This document shows, piece by piece, positions 10,306-19,786 of a DNA stretch of 64,000 bases (position 1 is its first letter; every line of letters starts with the position of its first letter). The notes under the pieces were generated by a model that saw only the letters and a program-made list of their open reading frames with translations, searched no databases and had not been told where the DNA came from. The position numbers and the translations under genes were made by a program. Source of the DNA: Hymenobacter jejuensis (GTDB lineage: Bacteria > Bacteroidota > Bacteroidia > Cytophagales > Hymenobacteraceae); contig NZ_CP040896.1 in assembly GCF_006337165.1 (NCBI RefSeq), positions 2,852,001-2,916,000 of the forward strand, given 5' to 3'.

Positions 10306-10776
10306 ATGACTACGACGTCACACACGCCCCGCGGAGTATTACGCAAACGCCACAAAGGTCTAATGCTCACGGCCTTGCTCTGTATTTTGCTAGTATTGCC
10401 TGTTGCGGCTTCGCAGCCCTCGCAAGTGCAGGTGGCTCGGCAGTTTCTGATGGCCATTTTGCGCGGGGATTATCCCAAGGCGTATGCCTTGCTCGCACCA
10501 GAAGTGGTTGCAGCGGTATCTCCAGCGCAGTTTCGGTCGGCGGCTTTACCTTTGCACGAACAGGGACGTCGCTACGGACAACCCATTGATCTCTATAAGC
10601 TGGGCGTACGGATCGAAGACAGCGGCAACGCACGCTTTTTCTACTCCTTCCTGTTCAAAAACGATACGCTGAATTCCGTGCCCAAAGTACAGCTCGACGT
10701 AACGTTCCGCGATTCGACCGCTACGCGCGTGCTTAGCTTCGGCATGATTCCCGCATTACAGACAACAAGCAAGTAG
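10306..10776 (+). CDS. Small exported protein of unknown function
   Basis: 156 residues. The N-terminus has basic residues followed by a hydrophobic stretch (LMLTALLCILLVLPVAAS), consistent with a signal peptide or membrane anchor. The mature part (QVARQFLMAILRGDYPKAYA, later PKVQLDVTFRDS) resembles the helix-plus-sheet pattern of NTF2-like/DUF3887 proteins, but I cannot assign it firmly. It overlaps nothing and ends in a long hairpin shared with the convergent Hsp70 gene. An internal ATG at 10363 would shorten the N-terminus. Confidence 0.7.
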   Translation: MTTTSHTPRGVLRKRHKGLMLTALLCILLVLPVAASQPSQVQVARQFLMAILRGDYPKAYALLAPEVVAAVSPAQFRSAALPLHEQGRRYGQPIDLYKLGVRIEDSGNARFFYSFLFKNDTLNSVPKVQLDVTFRDSTATRVLSFGMIPALQTTSK

Positions 10777-10779
10777 GCT

Positions 10780-10844
10780 GCAAGCGCAAGCCCCGTGTAT
10801 AAGTATCTGATTGTCAATCACTTATACACGGGGCTTGCGCTTGC
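10780..10844. terminator. Perfect 25-bp stem, bidirectional terminator
   Basis: Arms 10780-10804 and 10820-10844 are perfectly complementary over 25 bases with a 15-base loop. It lies between convergent genes (10306-10776 plus, 10862-12721 minus) and can stop transcription from both sides. Confidence 0.85.
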
Positions 10845-10861
10845 TATCAAATCAAAAGCAC

Positions 10862-12721
10862 CTACTCGATTTTCTTGCCGGCCATAGCTTGCTTGATGGA
10901 AATATTCATCACGCGCTCGGCAAAGGGGCGAGTGAGTTCCTCAAGCTCATCGACAGCTTTCAAGATGGTATCCTTGTCGTTGGTCGCGAGGGCATCCTTT
11001 AAGTTTTGCGAGTAAGCCGCAGTCTGGGTGATTTCGTCTTCGGTGAGGTACTGAGAATTCTTATCGACAAAGCGCTCCACCTGATACACCATCTGCTCGG
11101 CTACGGTGCGGGCCTCCACTACCATGCGGGCTGCTACGTCTTCCTTGGCGTGTATCAGCGAATCCATGAGCATCTGCTCTACTTGCTCGTCGGTGAGGCC
11201 GTATTGGGGCTTGATTTCAACGGCCTGCCGCGTATTAGAGCGCAATTCGATCGCTTCAACTTTCAGAATGCCGTCGGCATTGAGAATGAAGTTCACGTCT
11301 ACTTTGGGCAAGCCCGCCGGCATGGCCGGAATGCCGCGCAGATCAAACTCGGCCAGCTTGCGGTTCTCTTTTACCAAATCCCGTTCGCCCTGATAAACCG
11401 AGATTTTCAGATTGACTTGTCCGTCGACGCTCGTCGTGTATTGGCGCCCGGCTTTGGTAGGAATCTTGGAATTACGCGGGATGATAGGGTCCATTAGGCC
11501 CCCCATGGTTTCGATGCCGAGCGTGAGCGGCGTTACGTCCAAAAGGAGGACGTCGCGGCGATTGCCCGCCAAAATGTCGGCCTGAATAGCCGCTCCCAGG
11601 GCCACTACTTCGTCGGGGTTGAGGGAGTTGTTAGCGGGTTGTTGAAAGAATGCCGAAACGCTGTCGTACACAAGCGGCACGCGAGTAGAACCGCCTACTA
11701 ACAGCACAGCATCCAGGTCTTGGGCGGTGAGCTTAGCATCGGCCAGCGCTTGGCGGCACGAAGCAATGGTGCGATCGACCAAGGGCTGAATCAGGGCGTT
11801 AAACTTCTCCTTTGTGAGCGGAAGCTCATTGCCGTTGAATACCGCCAGAAAATCGTCGTGCTCGCTTAAGTGCCGCTTGGCTTGCTCAGCCAGCAAGCGA
11901 AGCTGTTGCTGACCAGCCTGATTATCGTGGAGAGCAGTGGCTAATCCATAATCGCTTGTCCAGTAGTCAATTATGGCTCGGTCGAGGTCGTCGCCACCCA
12001 GAAACGTGTCGCCGTTTGTACTGAGGACTTCAAAAATCCCCTGCTGAATGCGCAGAATACTGATGTCGAAAGTGCCGCCGCCGAGGTCGTATACCGCCAC
12101 GGTTTTCTCTTCATCCGGACTAAGGCCGATGCCATAGGCCAGCGCGGCGGCAGTGGGTTCGTTAACGATGCGGAGCACTTCAAGGCCCGCCAGCCGGCCG
12201 GCGTCGCGGGTAGCTTGGCGCTGCGAATCGTTGAAATACGCCGGCACCGTAATTACGGCGCGGTTGACGGGTGTTTTGAGCGCATGCTCGGCCCGGGTCC
12301 GCAGTTCCTTCAGGATTTCTGCTGAAAGCTCAATAGGGGAGTAGAAGCGGTCGCCAACCCGGATTTTGACCAAGCCTTCCGTGTTGTCGTCGATGATCTT
12401 ATAGCCAAACTGCTCGGCGTGCGTGCCCAAGTCCTTGTAGGATTTGCCCAGCAGGCGCTTCACCGAGTAAATGGTGTTGTGCGGATCGGTCAGGAGGTAT
12501 TCTTTGGCGTCGTTGCCTACAAGGGGCTCGCTGCCGTCGGGCGAGAAGTACACCACGGAAGGCACGATCGTGCCCCGGCCCTGATCGTTGATCGCGACTG
12601 GGTACCGGCCATCCGGATGGATGTAAGCGACCAGGCTGTTGGTGGTGCCCAAGTCGATGCCCACAATGATTTCTTCCTGCTGAATGCTCCCGGTAGAGAG
12701 GTTGATTGCGACTTTAGCCAT
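10862..12721 (-). CDS. hscA: Hsp70 chaperone, HscA type
   Basis: ATP-dependent Hsp70 chaperone. 619 residues: nucleotide-binding domain up to about 385 with [31 protein letters not shown] and [14 protein letters not shown]; substrate-binding domain starting at [14 protein letters not shown]; then a helical lid. The N-terminal leader of about 18 residues and the short C-terminus without the acidic DnaK tail fit the HscA branch, which helps transfer Fe-S clusters from IscU. No isc genes are in the window, so HscA rather than a second DnaK is a family-level judgement. Confidence 0.85.
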   Translation of the reverse strand: MAKVAINLSTGSIQQEEIIVGIDLGTTNSLVAYIHPDGRYPVAINDQGRGTIVPSVVYFSPDGSEPLVGNDAKEYLLTDPHNTIYSVKRLLGKSYKDLGTHAEQFGYKIIDDNTEGLVKIRVGDRFYSPIELSAEILKELRTRAEHALKTPVNRAVITVPAYFNDSQRQATRDAGRLAGLEVLRIVNEPTAAALAYGIGLSPDEEKTVAVYDLGGGTFDISILRIQQGIFEVLSTNGDTFLGGDDLDRAIIDYWTSDYGLATALHDNQAGQQQLRLLAEQAKRHLSEHDDFLAVFNGNELPLTKEKFNALIQPLVDRTIASCRQALADAKLTAQDLDAVLLVGGSTRVPLVYDSVSAFFQQPANNSLNPDEVVALGAAIQADILAGNRRDVLLLDVTPLTLGIETMGGLMDPIIPRNSKIPTKAGRQYTTSVDGQVNLKISVYQGERDLVKENRKLAEFDLRGIPAMPAGLPKVDVNFILNADGILKVEAIELRSNTRQAVEIKPQYGLTDEQVEQMLMDSLIHAKEDVAARMVVEARTVAEQMVYQVERFVDKNSQYLTEDEITQTAAYSQNLKDALATNDKDTILKAVDELEELTRPFAERVMNISIKQAMAGKKIE

Positions 12722-13151
12722 AACAGAGTACTAGCCGCGCCGCAGGGGCGCCGCATGGATGAGACAGTAATAGAACAGCTGATACTGCCAAACCGCTCCG
12801 AGAGCGCAAAAGTAACGAAGAAAAGCCGGGGCCTGAAAAAGCCGGACCGGATACCGGCGCTTTGCATCGAAACCAGGTTAAAATATTGTATATTATATTC
12901 TGAATATACACGATAGGCTGTTGAGTTCAGCTGTGTACGCGTGGGACTCAAAGCCAAGGTTGCGCCTCCTGTACAAGCCGACCGGGTTGCCGGTTCAGCT
13001 TCTGAATTTGCCTGCTTCGCTCTGCCATTAGGTCTGCTTTTGTCGCCGCATACCTGCCGCTATGTACCGCTGGCCGATCTGTATCGTTCGGCAGCTGGGT
13101 GAATGTGCTGATCGCGTTTGTATTCGTTATTTCTTCAGCCCTTTTATTGTC
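12722..13151. other. 430-base divergent intergenic region
   Basis: Lies between the divergent hscA and DUF4331 genes and should hold both promoters. It contains a short perfect dyad ATATTC-T-GAATAT (12895-12907) inside an AT-rich patch, GTATAT...ATATAC (12888-12909), which could be an operator or promoter core. No convincing small ORF or RNA gene is seen. The reading frame of the DUF4331 gene stays open back to 13062, but that leader is not signal-peptide-like. Confidence 0.5.
12807..12814 (-). promoter_or_regulatory. Possible -7 element for hscA
   Basis: On the minus strand this reads TACTTTTG, matching TAnnTTTG, about 90 bases upstream of the hscA start. No clear -33 partner was found. Confidence 0.35.
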
Positions 13152-15257
13152 ATGGTAAAGCTCTTTACCCTGCCAGTGTTTCGTGTGTCGCTTGGCGCAG
13201 CTATAGCAATCGCGGGTGCACTGGCTTGGGGCGGACAACACCCCCGCGTGGAGGCTTCAAGCCACCGCGAAGCTCCGTTGATTGCCGACGATCCGTTAGC
13301 CGACAACACCGACCTGTACGCTTTCCGCGACCCTAACAACGCGGAAATGATCAACATCATCGCCAACTACATTCCGCTGGAGCTGCCACAGGGTGGTCCT
13401 AACTTCAACAACTTCGGCGAGAACGTGCGCTACGAGATTCACATCAAAAATGGCAAGAGCAGCGATGTAAACAAGGACGATATCACCTACCGCTTCACCT
13501 TCACTCGCACCAACGAAGACCCCAGTACGTTCTTCAACATCCGGCTGGGCAAGCAAAACCTCAAAGCAACCTACAAGCTGGAGCAAAGCCTGAACGGTGG
13601 GGCCTCATTTACTACGCTGATACCTGCGGGCCCAGTGCCGCCCACCAACATAGGTCCACGCTCCATATCTGGCGCGGCGGGCTTAGGTGCTGCTGATTAT
13701 AATGCATTGATAACCAATGCTATACAAACGGTGGGCACGATGAAGGTGTTTTGCGGCCCAGTCGACGACCCGTTCTTCACCGACCTAGGCAGCATCTTCG
13801 ATATAGGCGGTGTGCGGGTGGCTGGAAGCGCACGCGATGGGTTGGCCAGAAAGAACACCCACACCATCGCGATGCAGATTCCAATTTCGACTTTGCAGAA
13901 GGCAGGCAAAACCGGAGCAGCGGCAGCCAATATTCTGGATAGCGACTATATTATCGGGGTGTGGGCTTCGGCCAGCCGTCCGGCGTTACGCACCCTCAAC
14001 GCTGATGGTACCCAAACCCACACCGGCGACTGGGTGCAGGTGTCACGCCTGGGCATGCCCCTGCTAAATGAGGTGATCAATCCTGTTGGCTCCAAGGATG
14101 CTTGGAACGCCAAAACCCCCTACAACGAGAACCCCGTTACGGAAGACTACCTGTCCAATCCGGAGTTGGGTCTGTATACAGCCGAAGGCGCTGGGTATTA
14201 CGGCACCGCTGTGCCGGGCCTTGCTCCCTTGCGCATTCAGCGGGCCACCTTGGTTACGACTACCAACCCAACTGGCTACGACTTTGCCAACACCAAGAAT
14301 GGGGTATCGGCCCTCTTGGGCAGCACGGCCACGGCAAGCACTGCCTTCGCCCGCGTAGCGGACGGTGGCTTCGGGGAATACCTGCTGCGGACGGGCAAGC
14401 CTCGCTCAGTCGACCTACTGCCTATCTTTCACACCGGCGTCCCGAACCTGCCGCCCTATCAGCTGTCTACGGGCAAAGCGGTCGGCAATCCCCTTTCACC
14501 TGGCAAACCATTCATTAATAACTTCTTACCCTTAATTGATGGCAACCCTTTGGCGGGCGGCAGTGTAGGTGGCGACATGCTACGGCTAAATATGGCCGTG
14601 CCCACTACGTCCCGCAACTCGGCCGCTTTCAGCTCAGAAGGGTTGTTGGCTGCTGCGGTGCTGGGCCTGACGGTGTCGCCATACAAGGATAGCCCCAACC
14701 TAGAATTCATTCCGAACATGGACGGCTTTCCAAACGGGCGCCGGCTGGAAGACGACGTTACGCGCATCGAGTTGCAGGCCGTGGGCGGTATCGTGCTGGC
14801 AGTCATTGGGTTCCCATTTGAAGACAATGCGCGCTTGGGCAGCGAAATCGCCTTTACGACGAATGTCGAGAAGAACGACACCCTTTTCAAAACAGCTTTT
14901 CCGTACGAGCAATCGCCGTGGTCTGGCACCAAAGTGCAGGCTACAGTCACATCGCAGCGCACTGCGTCGGGCCTGAATTTGCAGCCCGCGCCGGTCAGAG
15001 TGGCTCAGAACTATCCGAACCCTTTTACCGATCAGACTACATTTCACTACGAAGTTGGCGTGAAAGGGCCATTGACGCTGACGATCAGCGATATGACGGG
15101 TAGGTTGATTGCCACCGTAATGAAAGACAAAATGCATAAGCCGGGTGCGTATGACTTCACTTGGCGGGCCGATAAGCTGGGAGCCGGCGTGTATGTTGCC
15201 ACGGTTTCGACCGGCAAAACTGTGCTGCAATCCGTCAAGCTGGTGCACCAGCGCTAA
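13152..15257 (+). CDS. DUF4331 family protein secreted by the type IX system
   Basis: 701 residues from the ATG at 13152. A signal peptide (MVKLFTLPVFRVSLGAAIAI) leads into the DUF4331 opening motif SSHREAPLIADDPLADNTDL. The last roughly 85 residues, from VAQNYPNPFTDQTTF through GAGVYVATVSTGKTVLQSVK, form a type A T9SS C-terminal sorting domain, so the protein is exported across the outer membrane and probably attached to the surface. The function of DUF4331 is not established. It heads a run of three same-strand genes with a TPR protein and a HupE/UreJ-like protein. Confidence 0.9.
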   Translation: MVKLFTLPVFRVSLGAAIAIAGALAWGGQHPRVEASSHREAPLIADDPLADNTDLYAFRDPNNAEMINIIANYIPLELPQGGPNFNNFGENVRYEIHIKNGKSSDVNKDDITYRFTFTRTNEDPSTFFNIRLGKQNLKATYKLEQSLNGGASFTTLIPAGPVPPTNIGPRSISGAAGLGAADYNALITNAIQTVGTMKVFCGPVDDPFFTDLGSIFDIGGVRVAGSARDGLARKNTHTIAMQIPISTLQKAGKTGAAAANILDSDYIIGVWASASRPALRTLNADGTQTHTGDWVQVSRLGMPLLNEVINPVGSKDAWNAKTPYNENPVTEDYLSNPELGLYTAEGAGYYGTAVPGLAPLRIQRATLVTTTNPTGYDFANTKNGVSALLGSTATASTAFARVADGGFGEYLLRTGKPRSVDLLPIFHTGVPNLPPYQLSTGKAVGNPLSPGKPFINNFLPLIDGNPLAGGSVGGDMLRLNMAVPTTSRNSAAFSSEGLLAAAVLGLTVSPYKDSPNLEFIPNMDGFPNGRRLEDDVTRIELQAVGGIVLAVIGFPFEDNARLGSEIAFTTNVEKNDTLFKTAFPYEQSPWSGTKVQATVTSQRTASGLNLQPAPVRVAQNYPNPFTDQTTFHYEVGVKGPLTLTISDMTGRLIATVMKDKMHKPGAYDFTWRADKLGAGVYVATVSTGKTVLQSVKLVHQR

Positions 15258-15334
15258 CGGTTGTTATTGCTTGTCGCGAACAAGGGGCTGAACCTGAAAC
15301 TTAGGTTCGGCTCCGCTTTGGCTTGCTTCTAGTC

Positions 15335-16669
15335 GTGTGTATTTTTCGCAAATATCTGTCTGTCAGCCTATTGGTGCTGTTCGGAGCGGCGGTGGCGGCG
15401 CTGTTTGTGTTCCGCAGGCCCCAACCCATACCGATGCTAAAGGAGCGCCACGGCGACTTGGCCGCGGGCGGCGAATGGCTCAATACCAAAAACGCCATCG
15501 GAGGACTGATGGCCAGGCTGCGCGCCAACCCCGACGACATCAAGGCTAAAGTGCTGCTGGCCGAGGCATACATGCAGGAAGCTCGCATCACGGGCGACCA
15601 CCTGTATTACGACATGGCCGCGATGCAGCTGCTTAACGAAACACTGGCTAAAGAGCCTCAAAACTTCGAAGCTCTGTGCTGCAAAGCCTCTTTGTGCCTA
15701 ACACAGCACCACTTCTCGCAGGGCCTAGAGGTAGCCCAACGTGCCGCCGAGATTAATCGCGACAACGCCTTTGTCTATGGGCTGCTGTGCGATGCCAACG
15801 TGGAGCTGGGGCGTTACCCGGAGGCCGTCCGGATGGCCGACAAGATGAATCAGGTGCGGCCCGATTTGCGGGCGTATTCGCGCGTATCATATCTGCGCGA
15901 GATCTACGGCGATCTGCCTGGCGCTATCGAAGCAATGGATATGGCCGTAAAGGCCGGTTATCAGGGCCTTGAACAAACCGAATGGGCCCGCGTTGCGCTA
16001 GGCCATCTGTACGAAACTATGGGCCAGTTGCCCCAAGCCGAGGACTGCTACCAGCATGCGCTGATGACACGGCCGTACTATGCCTATGCGCTGGCCGGCC
16101 TGGGCCGCATCGAAAAGGCCCGCCAAAACTATCCGGCTGCCATCGACTATTTCCGCAAGGCCCGCGCTACAGTGCAGGACTTCGCTTTCGCCGACGAGCT
16201 GGCCGATCTCTACCTGCTTAACCACGAGCCGGATAAGGCCCATGCAATGGCTCAGGAATCCATCAGGATGTTGGCTGCGGCTGCCAAAGATGCTGACAAC
16301 AACGAGCTAATGGGCCACTACGCCGACCGCGAACTGGCGTATGCCTACCTCAAAACTCATGAGTTGGATCAGGCCCTAGAACATGCCAAAATCGAGTACG
16401 ACCGCCGCCCCGATAACATCGACGTCGAGGAAACCCTGGCTTGGGTACACTATAAGCGCGGAGAATACGGGCAAGCCAACGCTCTGATTCGTAGGGCATT
16501 GCGAACCAACTCGCAAAACCCGGTGCTGCTCTGTCGTGCCGGGCTGATTGCAAGCAAAAGTGGCCAGCCGGACGAAGGCCAACGCCTGATTCGTAAGGCG
16601 CTGGCTATCAACCCCTTCCTAAATATAGACTTGGCCGACGAAGGCAAGAAGCTGTTAGCCACTAACTGA
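15335..16669 (+). CDS. Membrane-anchored tetratricopeptide-repeat protein
   Basis: About 444 residues using the GTG at 15335; a TTG at 15323 is an equally possible start and no ATG is available. The N-terminus has one hydrophobic segment (YLSVSLLVLFGAAVAALFVF) followed by multiple TPR-like helical repeats covering most of the protein, for example VALGHLYETMGQLPQAEDCY and LAGLGRIEKARQNYPAAIDY. TPRs mediate protein contacts, so it may scaffold the DUF4331 protein or the membrane protein encoded next to it. Binding partners are inferred from gene order only. Confidence 0.85.
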   Translation: MCIFRKYLSVSLLVLFGAAVAALFVFRRPQPIPMLKERHGDLAAGGEWLNTKNAIGGLMARLRANPDDIKAKVLLAEAYMQEARITGDHLYYDMAAMQLLNETLAKEPQNFEALCCKASLCLTQHHFSQGLEVAQRAAEINRDNAFVYGLLCDANVELGRYPEAVRMADKMNQVRPDLRAYSRVSYLREIYGDLPGAIEAMDMAVKAGYQGLEQTEWARVALGHLYETMGQLPQAEDCYQHALMTRPYYAYALAGLGRIEKARQNYPAAIDYFRKARATVQDFAFADELADLYLLNHEPDKAHAMAQESIRMLAAAAKDADNNELMGHYADRELAYAYLKTHELDQALEHAKIEYDRRPDNIDVEETLAWVHYKRGEYGQANALIRRALRTNSQNPVLLCRAGLIASKSGQPDEGQRLIRKALAINPFLNIDLADEGKKLLATN

Positions 16670-16687
16670 TTTTCGGCGCGGATCATC

Positions 16688-17365
16688 ATGTTTACTCGCA
16701 ACTCATTCGCTATGAGCCGTTTAACTTTCCCGTTGGCTGTAGCGATGCTGCTGCCCCACGTGGCAGCGGCACATATACTGGACGTAGACCTGAGCAAGCT
16801 TTCGCGCGCCGACATCATCTGGACGTACACCAAGCTCGGCTACATGCACATCCTGCCCTTGGGCCTCGATCATATATTGTTTATACTCAGTATCTTCTTT
16901 CTGGAGCCCCGCCTCAAGCCAGTGCTCTGGCAGGCTACGGCTTTCACCGTGGCCCATTCCATCACGTTGGGGCTAGCCCTGTACGGGCTGATCACCCCGC
17001 CCACGGCCATCGTGGAGCCGGTTATTGCCTTATCTATCCTGTTTGTAGCCCTCGAAAACATCTTCACCGACCGACTGAATCCGTGGCGAGTTGCGGTAGT
17101 TTTTGGCTTTGGTCTGATTCACGGCATGGGTTTCGCCAGCGCGCTGACCTCACTGGGGCTGCCGCGGGCGCTGTTTTTTCAGTCGTTGGTTTCCTTCAAT
17201 ATAGGCGTCGAGCTGGGGCAGGTCACTGTAATTGTGCTGGCTTGGCTGTTGGTTGGTTACTGGGCGGGCGCGAAGCCTTGGTACAAAGCGCGCGTGGTAG
17301 TGCCCGCCTCCGTTGCCATCGGGCTGATTGCCGCATATTGGACTGTTGAGCGGGTGTTTTCTTAG
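16688..17365 (+). CDS. HupE/UreJ-like membrane protein
   Basis: 225 residues (an ATG at 16712 would give a shorter N-terminus). A signal peptide-like start ending HVAAAH is followed by a soluble stretch and then about six membrane segments. The family motif appears as MHILPLGLDHILFIL near residues 56-70, with HSITLGLA and GLIHGMGFA later; the conserved His/Asp residues resemble the HupE/UreJ nickel/cobalt transport family. It lies 18 bases after the TPR gene. Metal transport is a family-based guess; the substrate is unknown. Confidence 0.85.
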   Translation: MFTRNSFAMSRLTFPLAVAMLLPHVAAAHILDVDLSKLSRADIIWTYTKLGYMHILPLGLDHILFILSIFFLEPRLKPVLWQATAFTVAHSITLGLALYGLITPPTAIVEPVIALSILFVALENIFTDRLNPWRVAVVFGFGLIHGMGFASALTSLGLPRALFFQSLVSFNIGVELGQVTVIVLAWLLVGYWAGAKPWYKARVVVPASVAIGLIAAYWTVERVFS

Positions 17366-17740
17366 CCGAAAAAGCCTGGGGCCGACGACTTCGGAGCCCC
17401 GATTATGAACAACTGAATTATTCTTCCTGATTCAATGACTATAAATATTCAATGACTATAAATATTTATTAATCAGTATTTTGTAAGAGCCAAGTTGCTC
17501 GCGCAGCGAAGCTTTTTGCGGAGAAGGCGAGAGAAAAAATAAAAAAATTATTGGATCAAAATAAAGTGAAAGGCCGCGGTCAGCCTCTCAGACAGGGAAT
17601 TAATTATACATTGTAAATGTTGAATGCTTTCCCAGCCGTCAGGATTGCATCATCTGACATTTGAGTTACGTATAGTCGTTCAGCGGTTTAGGTCTGCGCG
17701 GCCAACCGTATTTTCTTACGCCTTGAAACATTCGTGATAG
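17366..17740. other. 375-base AT-rich intergenic region
   Basis: No ORF or RNA gene is recognized. It holds a 17-bp perfect tandem duplication (17431-17464), an AT-rich stretch with TTATTAATCAGTATTTTG that may contain the promoter of the next gene, and a weak GGGGC...GCCCC stem just after the HupE-like gene. Confidence 0.6.
17431..17464 (+). repeat. 17-bp tandem direct repeat, two copies
   Basis: TTCAATGACTATAAATA occurs at 17431-17447 and again, identical, at 17448-17464. It lies about 280 bases before the L,D-transpeptidase-like gene. Confidence 0.9.
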
Positions 17741-18571
17741 ATGGAAAAGCCAAATGTAGTTCACCGTCAGCGCCTCAAGCGCCGTGCCCGTCGAGCCATG
17801 CGGCGTCTTCTGCCTTTTGTAGCCTCCTTGTTTATGGCAACGCCCCTGGCGACGCCCGTGGGCAAGACGATGGCTAATCCGACAGGAGTGGAGATGAAGA
17901 TGCCGACGGCGAAGCAAATGCAGGAGTCGTTTTTCGACCAGCGCATGCACGATCTTTACCGCAACCTCAATGTAGAAGCCCAAGGCTTACGGTACGAGGT
18001 GTTTGCAAAAGCCGTGACTGGCTACCTCAACCTGAAGCAGGATAACAAGCTGGGTGACAAGCAGTTGCTGACAGTCGTTGACTTTGAGCTGCCTTCCACC
18101 GAAAAGCGTCTGTGGGTGCTGGACCTTGCCCAAAAGCAAGTGCTCTTCCATACGCTGGTTGCCCACGGGCACAACTCGGGCGAAAATGTAGCGACCAACT
18201 TCTCAAACGAGAACGAGTCGAACATGAGCAGCCTGGGCTTTTACGTGACGCGCGACGAGTATCGTGGCAAGCACGGCCGTTCGCTTAAGCTGGACGGTGT
18301 TGACGAAGGATTCAATACCAACGCGCTAGAGCGGTCGGTGGTCATGCACGGCGCCGATTACGTGAGCGAAGATTTTATTCGTCAGTACGGACGCTTGGGT
18401 CGTAGCCTCGGCTGCCCAGCGCTGCCCATGGACCAGTATGAGCAGATTATTGATACCGTAAACGGCGGTACCTGTTTGTATCTCAACGGTTCGAACCCAG
18501 AGTATTCTTCGAAATACCTGAACGAAGACGTGGCCATGACGGCTGTGTTGGGTAGTAACCAACTGATCTAG
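17741..18571 (+). CDS. Murein L,D-transpeptidase-like (YkuD-type) protein
   Basis: 276 residues. Basic N-terminus and hydrophobic segment (RRLLPFVASLFMATPLATPV) suggest export. The catalytic-type region contains SVVMHGADYVSEDF and GRSLGCPALP with Cys225, matching the HG...S.GC.A motif of the L,D-transpeptidase catalytic domain family. Such enzymes crosslink peptidoglycan or attach proteins to it in the periplasm. It is a single gene between an AT-rich spacer and a strong bidirectional terminator. Confidence 0.85.
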   Translation: MEKPNVVHRQRLKRRARRAMRRLLPFVASLFMATPLATPVGKTMANPTGVEMKMPTAKQMQESFFDQRMHDLYRNLNVEAQGLRYEVFAKAVTGYLNLKQDNKLGDKQLLTVVDFELPSTEKRLWVLDLAQKQVLFHTLVAHGHNSGENVATNFSNENESNMSSLGFYVTRDEYRGKHGRSLKLDGVDEGFNTNALERSVVMHGADYVSEDFIRQYGRLGRSLGCPALPMDQYEQIIDTVNGGTCLYLNGSNPEYSSKYLNEDVAMTAVLGSNQLI

Positions 18572-18587
18572 ATATACATAACACCCA

Positions 18588-18627
18588 GTAAAAAGCCCGG
18601 CCGCAACATAGCGGCCGGGCTTTTTAC
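18588..18627. terminator. Bidirectional terminator
   Basis: A 17-bp perfect stem (18588-18604 with 18611-18627, loop 6) flanked by A- and T-runs lies between convergent genes. Confidence 0.92.
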
Positions 18628-18655
18628 TTTATCCGGCAGGCAGGTTTGATGCCGA

Positions 18656-19717
18656 CTAGAGCGACAAACCAAATTTCTTTCCTACAGTTTCCAGATCCTT
18701 CACTACCGGCTCCAGCAACGGAATGCCATCGAGCAAGCGGTGTTGCGACGTCTCGCGTTCCGGATCACCGGGAATCAGCACCCGATGGCCCTCGATGGCG
18801 TTGGCGTTGCGGAACGTGGTGATCCAGTTGTCCATGTGGGCTTTGAACTCGGCGGCGGGGCGGAAAGCATCAACCCGCATCGCGCCGAAGAAGTGACCAA
18901 TGCCCTGCCCCACCGGATCGGCGGGCGGCTGCAAGAAGGCTACGAATGGCGGCACCCACGGCCCATAGTTTGCTCCCGACAGCACGGCCGAGAAAATATC
19001 GACGATGCTGCCCAAGCAATAGCCTTTGTGAGAGCCGGTTTCGCCGCCCAGCGGCAGCAGCGCCCCGCCGTCTTTCAACTCATTGGGGTTGGTCGAAACG
19101 TTGCCGTCGCGGTCCTGAATCCAGCCGATGGGAGCGGGTAGTTGCTTGCGCTGCAACATTTCCAGCTTGCCATTGGCTGCCGTAGTGGTGGCAAAGTCGG
19201 CCACAAAATCGGGTTGATCGCCGGCCGGCACCGCTACCGCAATGGGGTTGGTACCCAGCAAGCGATCGAGCGAGTAAGTGGGCGCCACCAGCGGGCTGGC
19301 GTTGGTCATGGCCATTCCGATCATGTCGTGGGCCAGCGCTTTCATGGCGTGGTAGCCTGCAATACCGAAGTGGTTAGAGTTCTTCACCGAAACCCACCCG
19401 GTACCCGCCACCCGGGCTTTCTCGATGGCTACGTTCATGGCTTTGGGTGCCACAACCAAGCCCAGCCCGCCATCGCCGTCCACGACGGCCGTACTCGGCG
19501 TTTCGTACACCACGCCTACGCGCGGGGTGGGGTTGATGCGCCCCGCTTCCCACAGCCGCACGTAGCCGATGAGCCGGGCCACGCCATGCGAATCGATGCC
19601 CCGCAGATCGGCCGCAAGCAGGGTTTCTGTTGCGAGGGTGGCGTCGGCATCGGGGCAGCCGATGCTTTTAAACACAGACTCCGTGAAGGCGAATAAGGTA
19701 TTGTAGGGAAAAAGCAC
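18656..19717 (-). CDS. Ldh family NAD(P)-dependent oxidoreductase
   Basis: 353 residues of the malate/L-lactate dehydrogenase family, distinct from classical Rossmann dehydrogenases. Recognizable parts are ADLRGIDSHGVARLIGYV with the catalytic-type His near residue 41, VKNSNHFGIAGYHAMKAL and LLGTNPIAVAVPAG. The substrate may be a 2-oxo/2-hydroxy acid such as malate, lactate or ureidoglycolate; the sequence does not decide. It is the last gene of a minus-strand group and ends before a bidirectional terminator. Confidence 0.88.
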   Translation of the reverse strand: MLFPYNTLFAFTESVFKSIGCPDADATLATETLLAADLRGIDSHGVARLIGYVRLWEAGRINPTPRVGVVYETPSTAVVDGDGGLGLVVAPKAMNVAIEKARVAGTGWVSVKNSNHFGIAGYHAMKALAHDMIGMAMTNASPLVAPTYSLDRLLGTNPIAVAVPAGDQPDFVADFATTTAANGKLEMLQRKQLPAPIGWIQDRDGNVSTNPNELKDGGALLPLGGETGSHKGYCLGSIVDIFSAVLSGANYGPWVPPFVAFLQPPADPVGQGIGHFFGAMRVDAFRPAAEFKAHMDNWITTFRNANAIEGHRVLIPGDPERETSQHRLLDGIPLLEPVVKDLETVGKKFGLSL

Positions 19718-19738
19718 GCAGCAAAATGTTAAATGTTT

Positions 19739-19776
19739 ATTACATTAAATACTTTATGGTCAAGTGTTTATGTAAT
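19739..19776 (-). terminator. AT-rich hairpin after ppx
   Basis: ATTACATTAAATACTT (19739-19754) pairs imperfectly with AAGTGTTTATGTAAT (19762-19776), 10 bases beyond the ppx stop on the minus strand. It resembles the AT-rich dyads after dapF, pgl and the Rieske-fusion gene. Confidence 0.55.
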
Positions 19777-19786
19777 TGGCTGATCT

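Noticed and set aside
13062-13151. 30-residue upstream extension of the DUF4331 gene
   Set aside because: The ATG at 13152 gives a proper signal peptide; the extension does not.
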